Of a stretch of DNA of 64,000 nucleotides, positions 43,276-50,740 are shown in pieces. Source of the stretch: Lacrimispora saccharolytica (GTDB taxonomy: Bacteria > Bacillota > Clostridia > Lachnospirales > Lachnospiraceae). A model generated the notes under the pieces. The model searched no databases, had not been told where the DNA came from, and saw nothing but the letters and a program-made list of their open reading frames with translations. The stretch is from the NCBI GenBank assembly GCA_016899975.1, contig JACJJN010000016.1, positions 17,854-81,853 on the forward strand. The letters run 5' to 3'. Every line of letters begins with the position of its first letter. Positions within the stretch are counted from its first letter, which is position 1. Both the position numbers and the translations under genes were made by a program.

Positions 43276-45837
43276 TCATGCTATTACCTTCAATGCATTA
43301 GTAAAAAACAAACCAATCGCACCCACTACTTGAATCCCCTTAGTCACTGCTGCAGCAACCGCTGCAGCACCTCCAAACATATAAAACGCCACACATACAC
43401 CAACTACCACCGCTGTCGCCACCGCATATTGAAACACCTTGTTAGACGCACCCTGTGTTTCCGGCGCTCCTCCTTCTTCCGGCGGGACAGGCTTGATCCA
43501 TATAGTATATTTGTAACTGAATTTCTCTCTCCATGTTTCTGACACTTCAACTTCTGCCTCATAGACATACGAAAGCTTCAGCCATTCGCCTTCCACACCG
43601 ATTTCTGTTTTTCCTTTTCCATCTCCGATCGCCACAGCCAGTTCGATCACCGGAACCATCACTTCATCTTCTTCCTGCACTCCGAATGAAGTCTCAATCG
43701 TTCCCAAGACAGAGGTACCGCTGTAAGTAATCGTTCCGTCCTCAATATCAAATTCCGTTGTAAAATCCGCCTCTTCAAAAATTGCTGTACTGTTCGAAAA
43801 TTCGGTAGTCACCCGATAATACGGCGTGTTGACAACCTCCAGTTCAACGTTAAAATTTTCTTTTGAAAGATTTAACGCCGCCAGATTATTGCCTGTAGTA
43901 TCTAACAGCTGCCGCCATTTTCTGCTCATAGCAAGATCGATCTGCTCCTGTGTCGGTTTCCCATCTTCTTCTGAACTCTCCGGTCCGTCGTTGCAGCCGT
44001 ATCCGTGAATGTAAGTATCCGTTCTGTCGTAGTAGTGCATACCGACGCCATCGCCCGTATTTCCTTCCACGGTCTGGATCTGAGAGGATGTCACCTGAAT
44101 AACAATTCCGGTGTGGCTCACACGGCCCGCGCTTGCACCCCAGAAGAAAACCGTATCTCCGACTCTCGGCACATATCCGCCGCTTCGGCTGTAAAATTTT
44201 CCTCTGGATCGATACCATTCCACACCTGACGGGCAGTATGCATACCGCGGAACTTTCGTTCCAAGAATCCCAGCCTGTTCCGCACACCAAGAAACAAACA
44301 TCGCGCACCATGCCTGCCCCTGCATTCCATACCACTGACCATAAGGAGTGATATTATTGCTGTTGTCCTCCTGAAATGCCCAGCTCCATTCGTGTTTCGC
44401 AACATTCACAAATTTGGCAACACCTGTTCCGGAGGCTTTGACCTTATACACACTGAAAATTTTATTCCAGGTGCCCGAGCCTACAATTCCATCCGCGCTT
44501 AATCCGTATTTCTGCTGAAATGCTTTGACTGCGTTTTCCATAGCGCTTCCAAAAATCCCGTCGATTGTCAGGGAATATCCAAGTTCGCTCAAAATTCTCT
44601 GTAAATATCTGGTCAGCGAACCGTTGGAGCCATTTTTCAGTGTCGCGGATGTAGTGCCGCTTCCGCCGCCGCTGCCCACGGTAATTCCCAGCTTCTGCTG
44701 TGTGGCCGTTCCTACCATTCCATCAGGGCTCAGTCCGTTATCCTCCTGGAAATCCATCACAGCAGAATACGTTTTGTCGCCTGCAATTCCATCCACGCCG
44801 CCGGTATCATATCCGTGATTCACCAAAGCCTGCTGGATCGGCTTAATCAGCGTCCTCATTTTTTCCCAGGTCGCTGTGCCGACAATTCCATCCGCACTAA
44901 GACCATATCTTTCCTGAAATCGCTTCACTGCCTCTTCCGTACCTGTTCCAAAGCTTCCGTCCACTCCGTTTGGGTTGATCACCATCATCCGAAGTCCTCT
45001 CTGAAGGAACAGTACATACGGTCCGCTGGAACCTTTCTTCAGCGGAAACGCATCATTTCCCCCGTCTCCCACGCTTCCCAGCAGTTTTTCTCTTGTTGCA
45101 GGACCAACCTGTCCGTCAACACTGAGACCCTGATCTGCCTGAAACTGCCGTACTCCCTCATAAGTTCCGGGACCTGCCACGCCATCTGTCGCTCCAATGC
45201 TGTAACCTTTCTGAACCAGAGCACGCTGAATCTCCAGGATCAGTTCTTCCATTTTTCCCCATGTTCCTGAGGCAACAATTCCATCCGCACTGAGATTGTA
45301 TTTCTGTTGAAATTTTACAACTGCTTCATAGGTTCCTTCCCCGAAAACACCGTCGAGGCTTCCCGGAGAACAGCATAAAATCCGCAGTCCATACTGAAGA
45401 TATTTTACTTTGCTTCCTCTGTCTCCCTCTTTCAGCGGAAAATCCGCATCGCCTACTTCCACAGAACCGTCTCTCAAAAGAACGGCCCGTGTCGCCGGTC
45501 CCACCTGACCGTCTGCAGCAAGCCCATGTTCTTTCTGAAACTCTACTACGCCGTTGTAAGTACCTTCTCCTGCAACTCCATCAATGCTGGAATGATAATA
45601 TCCCTTCATCGAAAGTGCTCTCTGAATGGGTTTGATTTCTCCGGAAATACTGTTCCATGTAGCGTCTCCTGCCTGTCCGTCTACCTCCAGACCGTAAGCT
45701 TCCTGATATTTTCGTACCGCCTTTTCCGTAGCGTCCCCAAAGCTTCCGTCAAATGATCCCGGCGTACAGCACAAAATGTGCAAACCGTACTGAAGGTATG
45801 TTACTTTAACTCCTGTGTCTCCTTTTTTCAAATACAT
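43276..45837 (-). CDS. Lysin: seven peptidoglycan-binding repeats plus CHAP domain
   Basis: 853 residues, no signal peptide. Residues 1-460 hold seven PG_binding_1 repeats, long and short forms alternating: LQYGLHILCCTPGSFDGSFG type and IQRALSMKGYYHSSIDGVAG type. A CHAP-like amidase/peptidase domain follows (about 475-610), with the catalytic cysteine in QAWCAMFVSWCAEQAG and histidine in RVSHTGIVIQV. A region with no recognised domain (about 625-795) precedes a hydrophobic C-terminus (VFQYAVATAVVVGVCVAFYM and AAVTKGIQVVGAIGLFF). Typical endolysins lack such a tail. Expression is probably controlled by the XRE protein at 46371 through palindromes upstream. Confidence 0.85.
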   Translation of the reverse strand: MYLKKGDTGVKVTYLQYGLHILCCTPGSFDGSFGDATEKAVRKYQEAYGLEVDGQAGDATWNSISGEIKPIQRALSMKGYYHSSIDGVAGEGTYNGVVEFQKEHGLAADGQVGPATRAVLLRDGSVEVGDADFPLKEGDRGSKVKYLQYGLRILCCSPGSLDGVFGEGTYEAVVKFQQKYNLSADGIVASGTWGKMEELILEIQRALVQKGYSIGATDGVAGPGTYEGVRQFQADQGLSVDGQVGPATREKLLGSVGDGGNDAFPLKKGSSGPYVLFLQRGLRMMVINPNGVDGSFGTGTEEAVKRFQERYGLSADGIVGTATWEKMRTLIKPIQQALVNHGYDTGGVDGIAGDKTYSAVMDFQEDNGLSPDGMVGTATQQKLGITVGSGGGSGTTSATLKNGSNGSLTRYLQRILSELGYSLTIDGIFGSAMENAVKAFQQKYGLSADGIVGSGTWNKIFSVYKVKASGTGVAKFVNVAKHEWSWAFQEDNSNNITPYGQWYGMQGQAWCAMFVSWCAEQAGILGTKVPRYAYCPSGVEWYRSRGKFYSRSGGYVPRVGDTVFFWGASAGRVSHTGIVIQVTSSQIQTVEGNTGDGVGMHYYDRTDTYIHGYGCNDGPESSEEDGKPTQEQIDLAMSRKWRQLLDTTGNNLAALNLSKENFNVELEVVNTPYYRVTTEFSNSTAIFEEADFTTEFDIEDGTITYSGTSVLGTIETSFGVQEEDEVMVPVIELAVAIGDGKGKTEIGVEGEWLKLSYVYEAEVEVSETWREKFSYKYTIWIKPVPPEEGGAPETQGASNKVFQYAVATAVVVGVCVAFYMFGGAAAVAAAVTKGIQVVGAIGLFFTNALKVIA

Positions 45838-45864
45838 AATTTTTTTCCTCTCTTTTTTTATTCA

Positions 45865-45879
45865 GCCACATTTCGTGTC
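45865..45879 (-). promoter_or_regulatory. Operator-like palindrome near the lysin start
   Basis: GCCACATTTCGTGTC, matching 46107-46121 at 13 of 15 positions, about 28 bases before the lysin start codon. Confidence 0.5.
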
Positions 45880-46106
45880 ATTAAGAATCAAAAAAAATAT
45901 TCCCTATACCGCGGCTTCATGAATATCTTTTTCTCCTTCCATCTCTTCTGTCCCCTGTACCCTTTGTTTTTCCTTCAGAGAATGGCTTTTCATTTGAAAA
46001 ACAACGGATTTTTCTGCATCTGATCTCCACCTGCTGAGTTTTCCACACTCTCAGGAGGCGTTTCCCGGATGATAGGAATCTACAGAATCTATGGAATTCC
46101 TATTTT

Positions 46107-46121
46107 GACACGTTTCGTGTC
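46107..46121 (-). promoter_or_regulatory. Operator palindrome just downstream of the lysin promoter
   Basis: A perfect palindrome GACACG-TTT-CGTGTC, about ten bases beyond the -10 element in the direction of transcription. A related pair of ACAC/GTGT half-sites lies in the promoter spacer (46139-46156). Likely binding sites for the XRE regulator. Confidence 0.6.
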
Positions 46122-46130
46122 TGTAAGTAT

Positions 46131-46159
46131 GTTATATCACACGTCACGTTATGTGTCAA
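46131..46159 (-). promoter_or_regulatory. Sigma-A promoter of the lysin gene
   Basis: On the minus strand a perfect TTGACA, 17 bases, TATAAC. The leader to the lysin start would be about 285 bases. I see no gene in 45838-46370; it holds this promoter, the operators, a CTGAG/CTCAG hairpin and the XRE promoter. Confidence 0.85.
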
Positions 46160-46248
46160 TACTATTTTCAATCTTTTTTACTTCCTGAGCGTATTTTTTA
46201 CTTGTCATCGACCTGTGAGCCGTTTTTCACTCATCATTGGGACTATTA

Positions 46249-46265
46249 GCCAGCTGAACGGTTAC
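46249..46265. repeat. Half copy of the GTAAC dispersed repeat
   Basis: AGCCAGCTGAACGGTTAC, one arm only, in the divergent region before the XRE gene. Confidence 0.5.
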
Positions 46266-46294
46266 GGACTGTCACGTCTCATTCGAACTCTTAC

Positions 46295-46323
46295 TTGCAG
46301 GAGGGAGGAAAAACTATTATAAT
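46295..46323 (+). promoter_or_regulatory. Sigma-A promoter of the XRE regulator gene
   Basis: TTGCAG, 17 bases, TATAAT. It does not overlap the ACACG/CGTGT operators, so autoregulation is not indicated. Confidence 0.75.
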
Positions 46324-46370
46324 ATAAATAATAGACAGAAACGGGCGACAACAACCGGAGGTTATAAACT

Positions 46371-46736
46371 ATGAGTAGCTTAAGAAATATATTAAAAGAA
46401 CTGCGCATCCAAAATCAGAAATCACAGATGCAGGTCGCAGAAGCACTTGGTATCTCCCGCAGCACCATCAGCATGTACGAATGCGGAGAACGGGAACCGG
46501 ATCTTGCCACCTTGCAGAAAATTGCCGATTATTACAAAGTAGATATGAATTATCTGCTTGGAAAATCTTCTGTTTCTTCTCTAAACACAGAAAAAAATTC
46601 TTTTCAAGAAACGCCTCCTTTTGAAGCGCTGCAGACTTTGATTGCCCGCAATGGAAAGGATCTCTCACTGCAGCAAAAACAGGATCTGATCCGTCTTCTT
46701 CTTTCGGAGGATTCCGATTCGAAATCCGGAATATGA
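46371..46736 (+). CDS. XRE-family transcriptional regulator
   Basis: 121 residues, ATG 46371 with CCGGAGG nine bases upstream. N-terminal helix-turn-helix at about 20-60 (SQMQVAEALGISRSTISMYE, then ATLQKIADYYKVDMNYLLG). A C-terminal helical part (FEALQTLIARNGKDLSLQQK) probably serves dimerisation. It is divergent from the lysin gene and the palindromes there are probable targets. In ICEBs1-like systems an XRE repressor of this type is the substrate of ImmA. Confidence 0.88.
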   Translation: MSSLRNILKELRIQNQKSQMQVAEALGISRSTISMYECGEREPDLATLQKIADYYKVDMNYLLGKSSVSSLNTEKNSFQETPPFEALQTLIARNGKDLSLQQKQDLIRLLLSEDSDSKSGI

Positions 46737-46856
46737 AGCCGGAATTGTCTTCTTTTTCCACAAAGCCTTCCTCTGCTGCTGATTCCCAAAGCATTGTTTC
46801 ACTCTGAAGAAGGCTTTTTCATGGTGAGCACAGGACTGAAATCTTTTCACGGATAA
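46737..46856 (+). pseudogene. Degraded 3' fragment of a YcxB-like gene
   Basis: About 120 bases, roughly 80 percent identical to 43028-43148, the end of the second YcxB-like gene. A one-base deletion after TTCCACAAAG and several substitutions break the frame; with the deletion repaired it would read LPLLLIPKALFHSEEGFFMV. It starts directly after the XRE stop codon. There is no start codon or ribosome binding site. Confidence 0.75.
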
Positions 46857-46910
46857 ACAATCTTCTCTTTTCCGGATGTCATCGTCTTTCGCAATCAGGA
46901 TTTCTATTGA

Positions 46911-47303
46911 CTATATGTACAGATACCAATAGACGCCATACTTATCCAGAACATCTGCACTGCAAACACTCCAAGGCAAAGGTCCAAGCGGCCGGCATAC
47001 AACCCCTTCTGTAATCAACATATCATACGCCCGCTTTATTTCATCTTCCGTATCAAACTTGAGTCCGATACTTGTCGTTGGCGACACCCCTCTTTTGGCA
47101 AATTCATGTACGGCGGAAACCAACGCATTATTTTTAGATTCGCTGACTGCAAAAACATTCACGCCATTTTTTTGCAATTCTGCATGCATATATGTTCCAT
47201 CCGGGAATTTTTCATTATATCCTAAGGATAGTCCAAAAGCTTCCTGATAAAATTCCACTGCTTCCAATGTGTGATTGATATATAGTGTCATACCTGTTTG
47301 CAT
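46911..47303 (-). CDS. VOC-family protein (glyoxalase/PhnB-like)
   Basis: 130 residues from ATG 47303 (MQTGMTLYINHTLEAVEFYQ) with GGAGG nine bases upstream. One vicinal-oxygen-chelate module pair: FYQEAFGLSLGYNEKFPDGT, then a second half with KRAYDMLITEGVVCRPLGPL and DVLDKYGVYWYLYI. The metal-binding residues of glyoxalase are not all evident, so the catalytic role is unknown. A single gene, no clear partner. Confidence 0.75.
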   Translation of the reverse strand: MQTGMTLYINHTLEAVEFYQEAFGLSLGYNEKFPDGTYMHAELQKNGVNVFAVSESKNNALVSAVHEFAKRGVSPTTSIGLKFDTEDEIKRAYDMLITEGVVCRPLGPLPWSVCSADVLDKYGVYWYLYI

Positions 47304-47356
47304 CACTTACCTCCGTAAATTCTGATTGTAATTTGCGGACAAGGAATTGGAGTATA

Positions 47357-47405
47357 CAGCCAGGTTTGCGCAGCAATTGCACAGACCTGGCTGAACGATT
47401 GCGTT
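47357..47405. repeat. Right-end fragment of the GTAAC dispersed repeat
   Basis: A hairpin CAGCCAGGT ... ACCTGGCTG enclosing TTGCGCAGCAATTGCACAG. It resembles the right third of the long repeats (GGTCTGCGCAGTAAATGCGC then AGATCTGACCGAATAG). It lies after the sigF stop codon and may serve as its transcript end. Confidence 0.55.
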
Positions 47406-47410
47406 TCCCG

Positions 47411-48133
47411 TCACTCGCCGGTTATTTTCCCGCGCATAATTCTGAGGATCTTTTTCTCCATCCGTGACACCTGCACCTGAGAAATTCCAAGCTCTCTGGC
47501 GATCTCGGTCTGGGTCTTGTCTTCGAAATACCGCAGATAGATGATCTGCCGCTCTCTTGCCTCCAGCTTATCCAATGTTTCCTCCAGAAGAATCCGGTTC
47601 AAAAGCTGTTCCTGCGCCCCGGACCGTTCCTCCAGCCGGTCTTCCAGTGAAATGTCGTTTCCGTCCCCCTGGTAAATGGTCTTTTGCAGTGACTCCACCT
47701 CCGCGCCGGAATCCAGAGCCATCACCAGTTCCTCCATGGTGACCTCCAGTTCTCTGGCGATCAGTGACAGGGAAGGCTCCTGTCCCAGTTCCCGCTCCAG
47801 CCGTTCCCGGACGGCATACGCTTTCCAGGAAAGCTCCTTCAGCGGCCGGCTGACCTTCACCATCCCGTCGTCCCGCAGAAACCGTTTGATCTCCCCGGTG
47901 ATCATCGGCACCGCGTAGGTGGAAAACTGCACTTCGTATCCGGGGTCAAATTTGTCGATCGCTTTCAGAAGGCCGATGCTTCCGATCTGGAACAGGTCCT
48001 CCGCCTCCACGCCTCTTCCGGTGAAGCGCCGCACAATGCTCCAGACCAGCCCAAGGTTTTCTTCTACCAATGTATCTCTCGCCGCTTTATCCCCTTCGTG
48101 TGCTCTTCGCAGCAGGGCAAGCGTATGCTCCAT
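47411..48133 (-). CDS. sigF: Forespore sigma factor SigF
   Basis: 240 residues from ATG 48133 (MEHTLALLRRAHEGDKAARD) behind AAGGAGG. Region 2 has EDLFQIGSIGLLKAIDKFDP and FSTYAVPMITGEIKRFLRDD; region 4 has RQIIYLRYFEDKTQTEIARE and LGISQVQVSRMEKKIL. SigF directs early forespore transcription and is held by SpoIIAB. It follows spoIIAB by ten bases. Confidence 0.95.
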   Translation of the reverse strand: MEHTLALLRRAHEGDKAARDTLVEENLGLVWSIVRRFTGRGVEAEDLFQIGSIGLLKAIDKFDPGYEVQFSTYAVPMITGEIKRFLRDDGMVKVSRPLKELSWKAYAVRERLERELGQEPSLSLIARELEVTMEELVMALDSGAEVESLQKTIYQGDGNDISLEDRLEERSGAQEQLLNRILLEETLDKLEARERQIIYLRYFEDKTQTEIARELGISQVQVSRMEKKILRIMRGKITGE

Positions 48134-48143
48134 GATACCTCCT

Positions 48144-48590
48144 TCATTCCTCCTCAAACATCGAACGGCTTCCCACCGTCTTTTTCATCCGGACCACGGT
48201 TCCTTTTCCCACTTCCGATTCCACGGACAGCTCGTCCATAAACGCTTCCATAAACGCAAATCCCATACCGGAGCGGTCCATCTCCGGTTTGGTGGTAAAC
48301 AGCGGCTCCATCGCTTTTGGAATATCCGGAATCCCTTTTCCGAAATCCGTCACTGTGATCTCAATAGTCTTTCCTGCCAGCCGGCATTCGAGCCGGATCT
48401 TATGTACCTGATTTTCGTATGCGTGGATGATCGCGTTTGTGATCGCCTCCGAGACCGCCGTCTTAACGTCGGCTACCTCCTCCAGCGTAGGATTGAGCTG
48501 TGTCATAAAAGCCGCCACCGCCACTCTGGCAAAGCTCTCATTGCAGGAGCGGCTGTCAAATTCCATCATCATTTCGTTCGTCTGTTCCAT
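48144..48590 (-). CDS. spoIIAB: Anti-sigma F factor and SpoIIAA kinase SpoIIAB
   Basis: 148 residues from ATG 48590 (MEQTNEMMMEFDSRSCNES) behind AAAGGGG; the frame runs further up to 48623 but overlaps spoIIAA. GHKL ATPase motifs: AVSEAITNAIIHAYEN, TVTDFGKGIPD, RSGMGFAFMEAFMDEL. It binds SigF and phosphorylates SpoIIAA. Confidence 0.95.
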   Translation of the reverse strand: MEQTNEMMMEFDSRSCNESFARVAVAAFMTQLNPTLEEVADVKTAVSEAITNAIIHAYENQVHKIRLECRLAGKTIEITVTDFGKGIPDIPKAMEPLFTTKPEMDRSGMGFAFMEAFMDELSVESEVGKGTVVRMKKTVGSRSMFEEE

Positions 48591-48610
48591 AGTTTCCCCT
48601 TTCTCTTCCC

Positions 48611-48943
48611 TCACAGATTCCATGATTTTTCCGGCACCACTTCGATCACCCTGGATACGCCGGAAATCTTCAGGATCTTCCGAACTCTCTCGTTGGCGTG
48701 CAGGGCCCGCACTTTTCCCCCAAGAAGCTGCAGTTCCCGGAAACGTCCCATGACGAGTCCGATCCCCGAACTGTCCATAAACGTAGTCTGTCCAAAATCA
48801 AAATCAATCTGGCGGATATTGTGTGTGCTCTGTATCGCCTCCGCTCCGCTGCGGATCTCGTCCGCCAGATGATGATCCAGCTCCGCCGGTACCCTTATGG
48901 TCAGTATGCTTCCTTTGATCTGAAATAATTCCTCATTTTTCAT
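48611..48943 (-). CDS. spoIIAA: Anti-anti-sigma factor SpoIIAA
   Basis: 110 residues of the STAS fold. The phosphorylated serine is Ser58 in FMDSSGIGLVMGR, the same number as in Bacillus. In unphosphorylated form it frees SigF from SpoIIAB. First gene of the operon; a clear sigma-H promoter was not found in the short gap after the upstream terminator, so it may lie within the end of the TPR gene. Confidence 0.95.
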   Translation of the reverse strand: MKNEELFQIKGSILTIRVPAELDHHLADEIRSGAEAIQSTHNIRQIDFDFGQTTFMDSSGIGLVMGRFRELQLLGGKVRALHANERVRKILKISGVSRVIEVVPEKSWNL

Positions 48944-48983
48944 ATTTTTCTCCCCTTCTGATATGCTCCCGAATAGAAAAGAA

Positions 48984-49024
48984 AGCCGGAGATATATAAA
49001 GACTGTTCTCCATATATCCCCGGC
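48984..49024 (-). terminator. Terminator of the zinc-ribbon/TPR protein gene
   Basis: Stem GCCGGGGATATAT / ATATATCTCCGGC (one mismatch) and then TTTCTTTTCT on the minus strand. It separates the TPR gene from spoIIA. Confidence 0.85.
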
Positions 49025-49054
49025 TTCGAGGTTTCTCTCTGCTTTATGATCTTT

Positions 49055-50578
49055 TTATTCCGTTTCTTCACCGTCCGGGTTACTGCTCTCCCCTTCGCCC
49101 GAACTTTCCTCATCTGCTGCGGAGTCTCCTTCCGAAGAATCCTCCGTCGAAGAATCTCCTGCTTCCGGATCCTGCGGCGTGCCACCCAGCTGTTCGATCT
49201 GACTTGCCGCTCTTGTAGCGCGTTCTGTTCCAGGGAATGCATTGATGATCTCCTGGAAAGTCGCGATCGCATTGTCCGTGTCCCCGGTTTCCCGGTAAGC
49301 ATGAGCCAGACGGTTCAACACAACATAATCCTGAGCGTTAATCTCCCGCGCTTTGGTCAATCGGTCAATCGCGGTGGTATATTCCGCATTGTCAAAGGCC
49401 TCCACACCTTCATCCTTCAACTCATTGAACATATCATCCTGGATATCCTCATAGATTTCATCATAAACCGCCTTAGCTTCCACGGAGAGATTATCCGTAT
49501 TGACTTCCATCAGCGCGTTGGACGTCTGTGAAGTGTTTCCCTGCTGATATGCATCCACTGCCTTCATCAGATTCTCATAACTGGTGGTCTTCTGGTTTGC
49601 CGCGTCCACCTGCTGCTGGGCGGAGGCTGTCGTCTCATTCAGCGCGTCCACCTGGCTCTGCAGCTCACTGATCTGCGCCTCCTGGCTTGCCATGGTCGCC
49701 GTATACTCGATAATCTTTTCGTCCGCCTCGCGGGTGATGTTCTGCTCATGGCCCGGTCCGATCAGGAACCAGACCACCAGCCCGCCGAGTACAAGCCCAA
49801 GGAAAATATTCAGCAGCGTCGCCATATAAGAACTCTCCCGGAAGGTCGGAGGCTGGATCACCGCGTCGCTCGCTGCAAGACGGTCCGTCAAAACTTTCTC
49901 CACATCCTCCTCCGCTTTTCCCCGGCGGGCAAACCGCCGCGGTTCCAGAGAAGTCTGTGTTCCTGTCTGCTGGTCGACTTCTTTCAGGAATCTCAGCGTA
50001 GTGGAGTTGGTCTTGTCGATCCTTGCCGCCTTCTTCAGGATCTTTCTTGCTTTTTCGTACTCCTCTTTTTTGATATGGATCAGCGCCAGAAGATGATAAC
50101 CTTTGATCAGCTTTGGATTCTGGCTCAGGATCTTTTTCAGCTGGATCGCCGCTACATCTTCGTTGCCTTCCCGGCAGCATTTGAGCGCGCTGTTGTATTT
50201 CTTGATCGTCTGATTGATCATATCCAGCTTCGCAGGCTCCGCCTGCAGCTTGGCAATATATTCCGAGGCAATGTTGTGTTCCGGCATGATATTTTTGCTG
50301 ATGATCCATTCGCTCAGCGCAGATACCGCTTCGCCGGTCTCAAAATAAACAAGTCCGAGAAGATTTCGTGCCTGAATGTTCAGCTTATTAAATTTGAGAC
50401 TTCTGCGCAGCATGTCGATCGCTCCGGACAGATCCCGGATCTGTGCCTTGTCCAGCCCAAGATTATAATACATATTGGAAAGGGACATACATTTTCGCTG
50501 TACGCCCAGGTCAAATCCACAATACGGACAGAAATCCATCTCCTGATCAACGACTGCCTTACAATTCATACAATTCAT
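49055..50578 (-). CDS. Zinc-ribbon, TPR and coiled-coil membrane protein
   Basis: 507 residues from ATG 50578; a GTG two codons earlier is possible. A zinc ribbon (CMNC ... CPYCG) begins the protein. TPR-like helices follow at about 35-200 (KAQIRDLSGAIDMLRRSLKF; YEKARKILKKAARIDKTNST). One membrane segment (TLLNIFLGLVLGGLVVWFLI) is at about 255-275, then a coiled coil (about 290-340), a second TPR group (about 385-460: FDNAEYTTAIDRLTKAREIN) and an acidic Ser/Glu/Asp tail. It is probably a scaffold on the membrane; the partner is unknown. Upstream neighbours are a 50-residue gene and folC. Confidence 0.8.
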   Translation of the reverse strand: MNCMNCKAVVDQEMDFCPYCGFDLGVQRKCMSLSNMYYNLGLDKAQIRDLSGAIDMLRRSLKFNKLNIQARNLLGLVYFETGEAVSALSEWIISKNIMPEHNIASEYIAKLQAEPAKLDMINQTIKKYNSALKCCREGNEDVAAIQLKKILSQNPKLIKGYHLLALIHIKKEEYEKARKILKKAARIDKTNSTTLRFLKEVDQQTGTQTSLEPRRFARRGKAEEDVEKVLTDRLAASDAVIQPPTFRESSYMATLLNIFLGLVLGGLVVWFLIGPGHEQNITREADEKIIEYTATMASQEAQISELQSQVDALNETTASAQQQVDAANQKTTSYENLMKAVDAYQQGNTSQTSNALMEVNTDNLSVEAKAVYDEIYEDIQDDMFNELKDEGVEAFDNAEYTTAIDRLTKAREINAQDYVVLNRLAHAYRETGDTDNAIATFQEIINAFPGTERATRAASQIEQLGGTPQDPEAGDSSTEDSSEGDSAADEESSGEGESSNPDGEETE

Positions 50579-50587
50579 CGGCACACC

Positions 50588-50740
50588 TTACTCTTCTTTC
50601 TGTGTTTCTTGTTCGGTTTTCATCATTTCCTTTAAAATATCTATGACATCCGTCAGATCACGGCTGTAGATGGCATTCTCCACCTCGTCCACATCGAGAC
50701 ACGGCTTGAATTTCTTCAGTTCTTCCTCATAATTGAGCAT
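50588..50740 (-). CDS. Small conserved-looking protein after folC
   Basis: 50 residues, ATG 50740 with AAAGGAGG and a seven-base gap, an excellent site. It begins MLNYEEELKKFKPCLDVDEV and ends with an acidic Glu-rich tail, and its stop is nine bases before the TPR gene start. The start overlaps the folC stop by 14 bases, so it should be translated with folC. No family is recognised; the good signals and tight packing argue that it is real. Confidence 0.7.
   Translation of the reverse strand: MLNYEEELKKFKPCLDVDEVENAIYSRDLTDVIDILKEMMKTEQETQKEE

Noticed and set aside
40610..46860. Complete prophage
   Set aside because: Holin, lysin and XRE genes are present, but there are no capsid, portal, terminase, tail or integrase genes; flanking genes are chromosomal.
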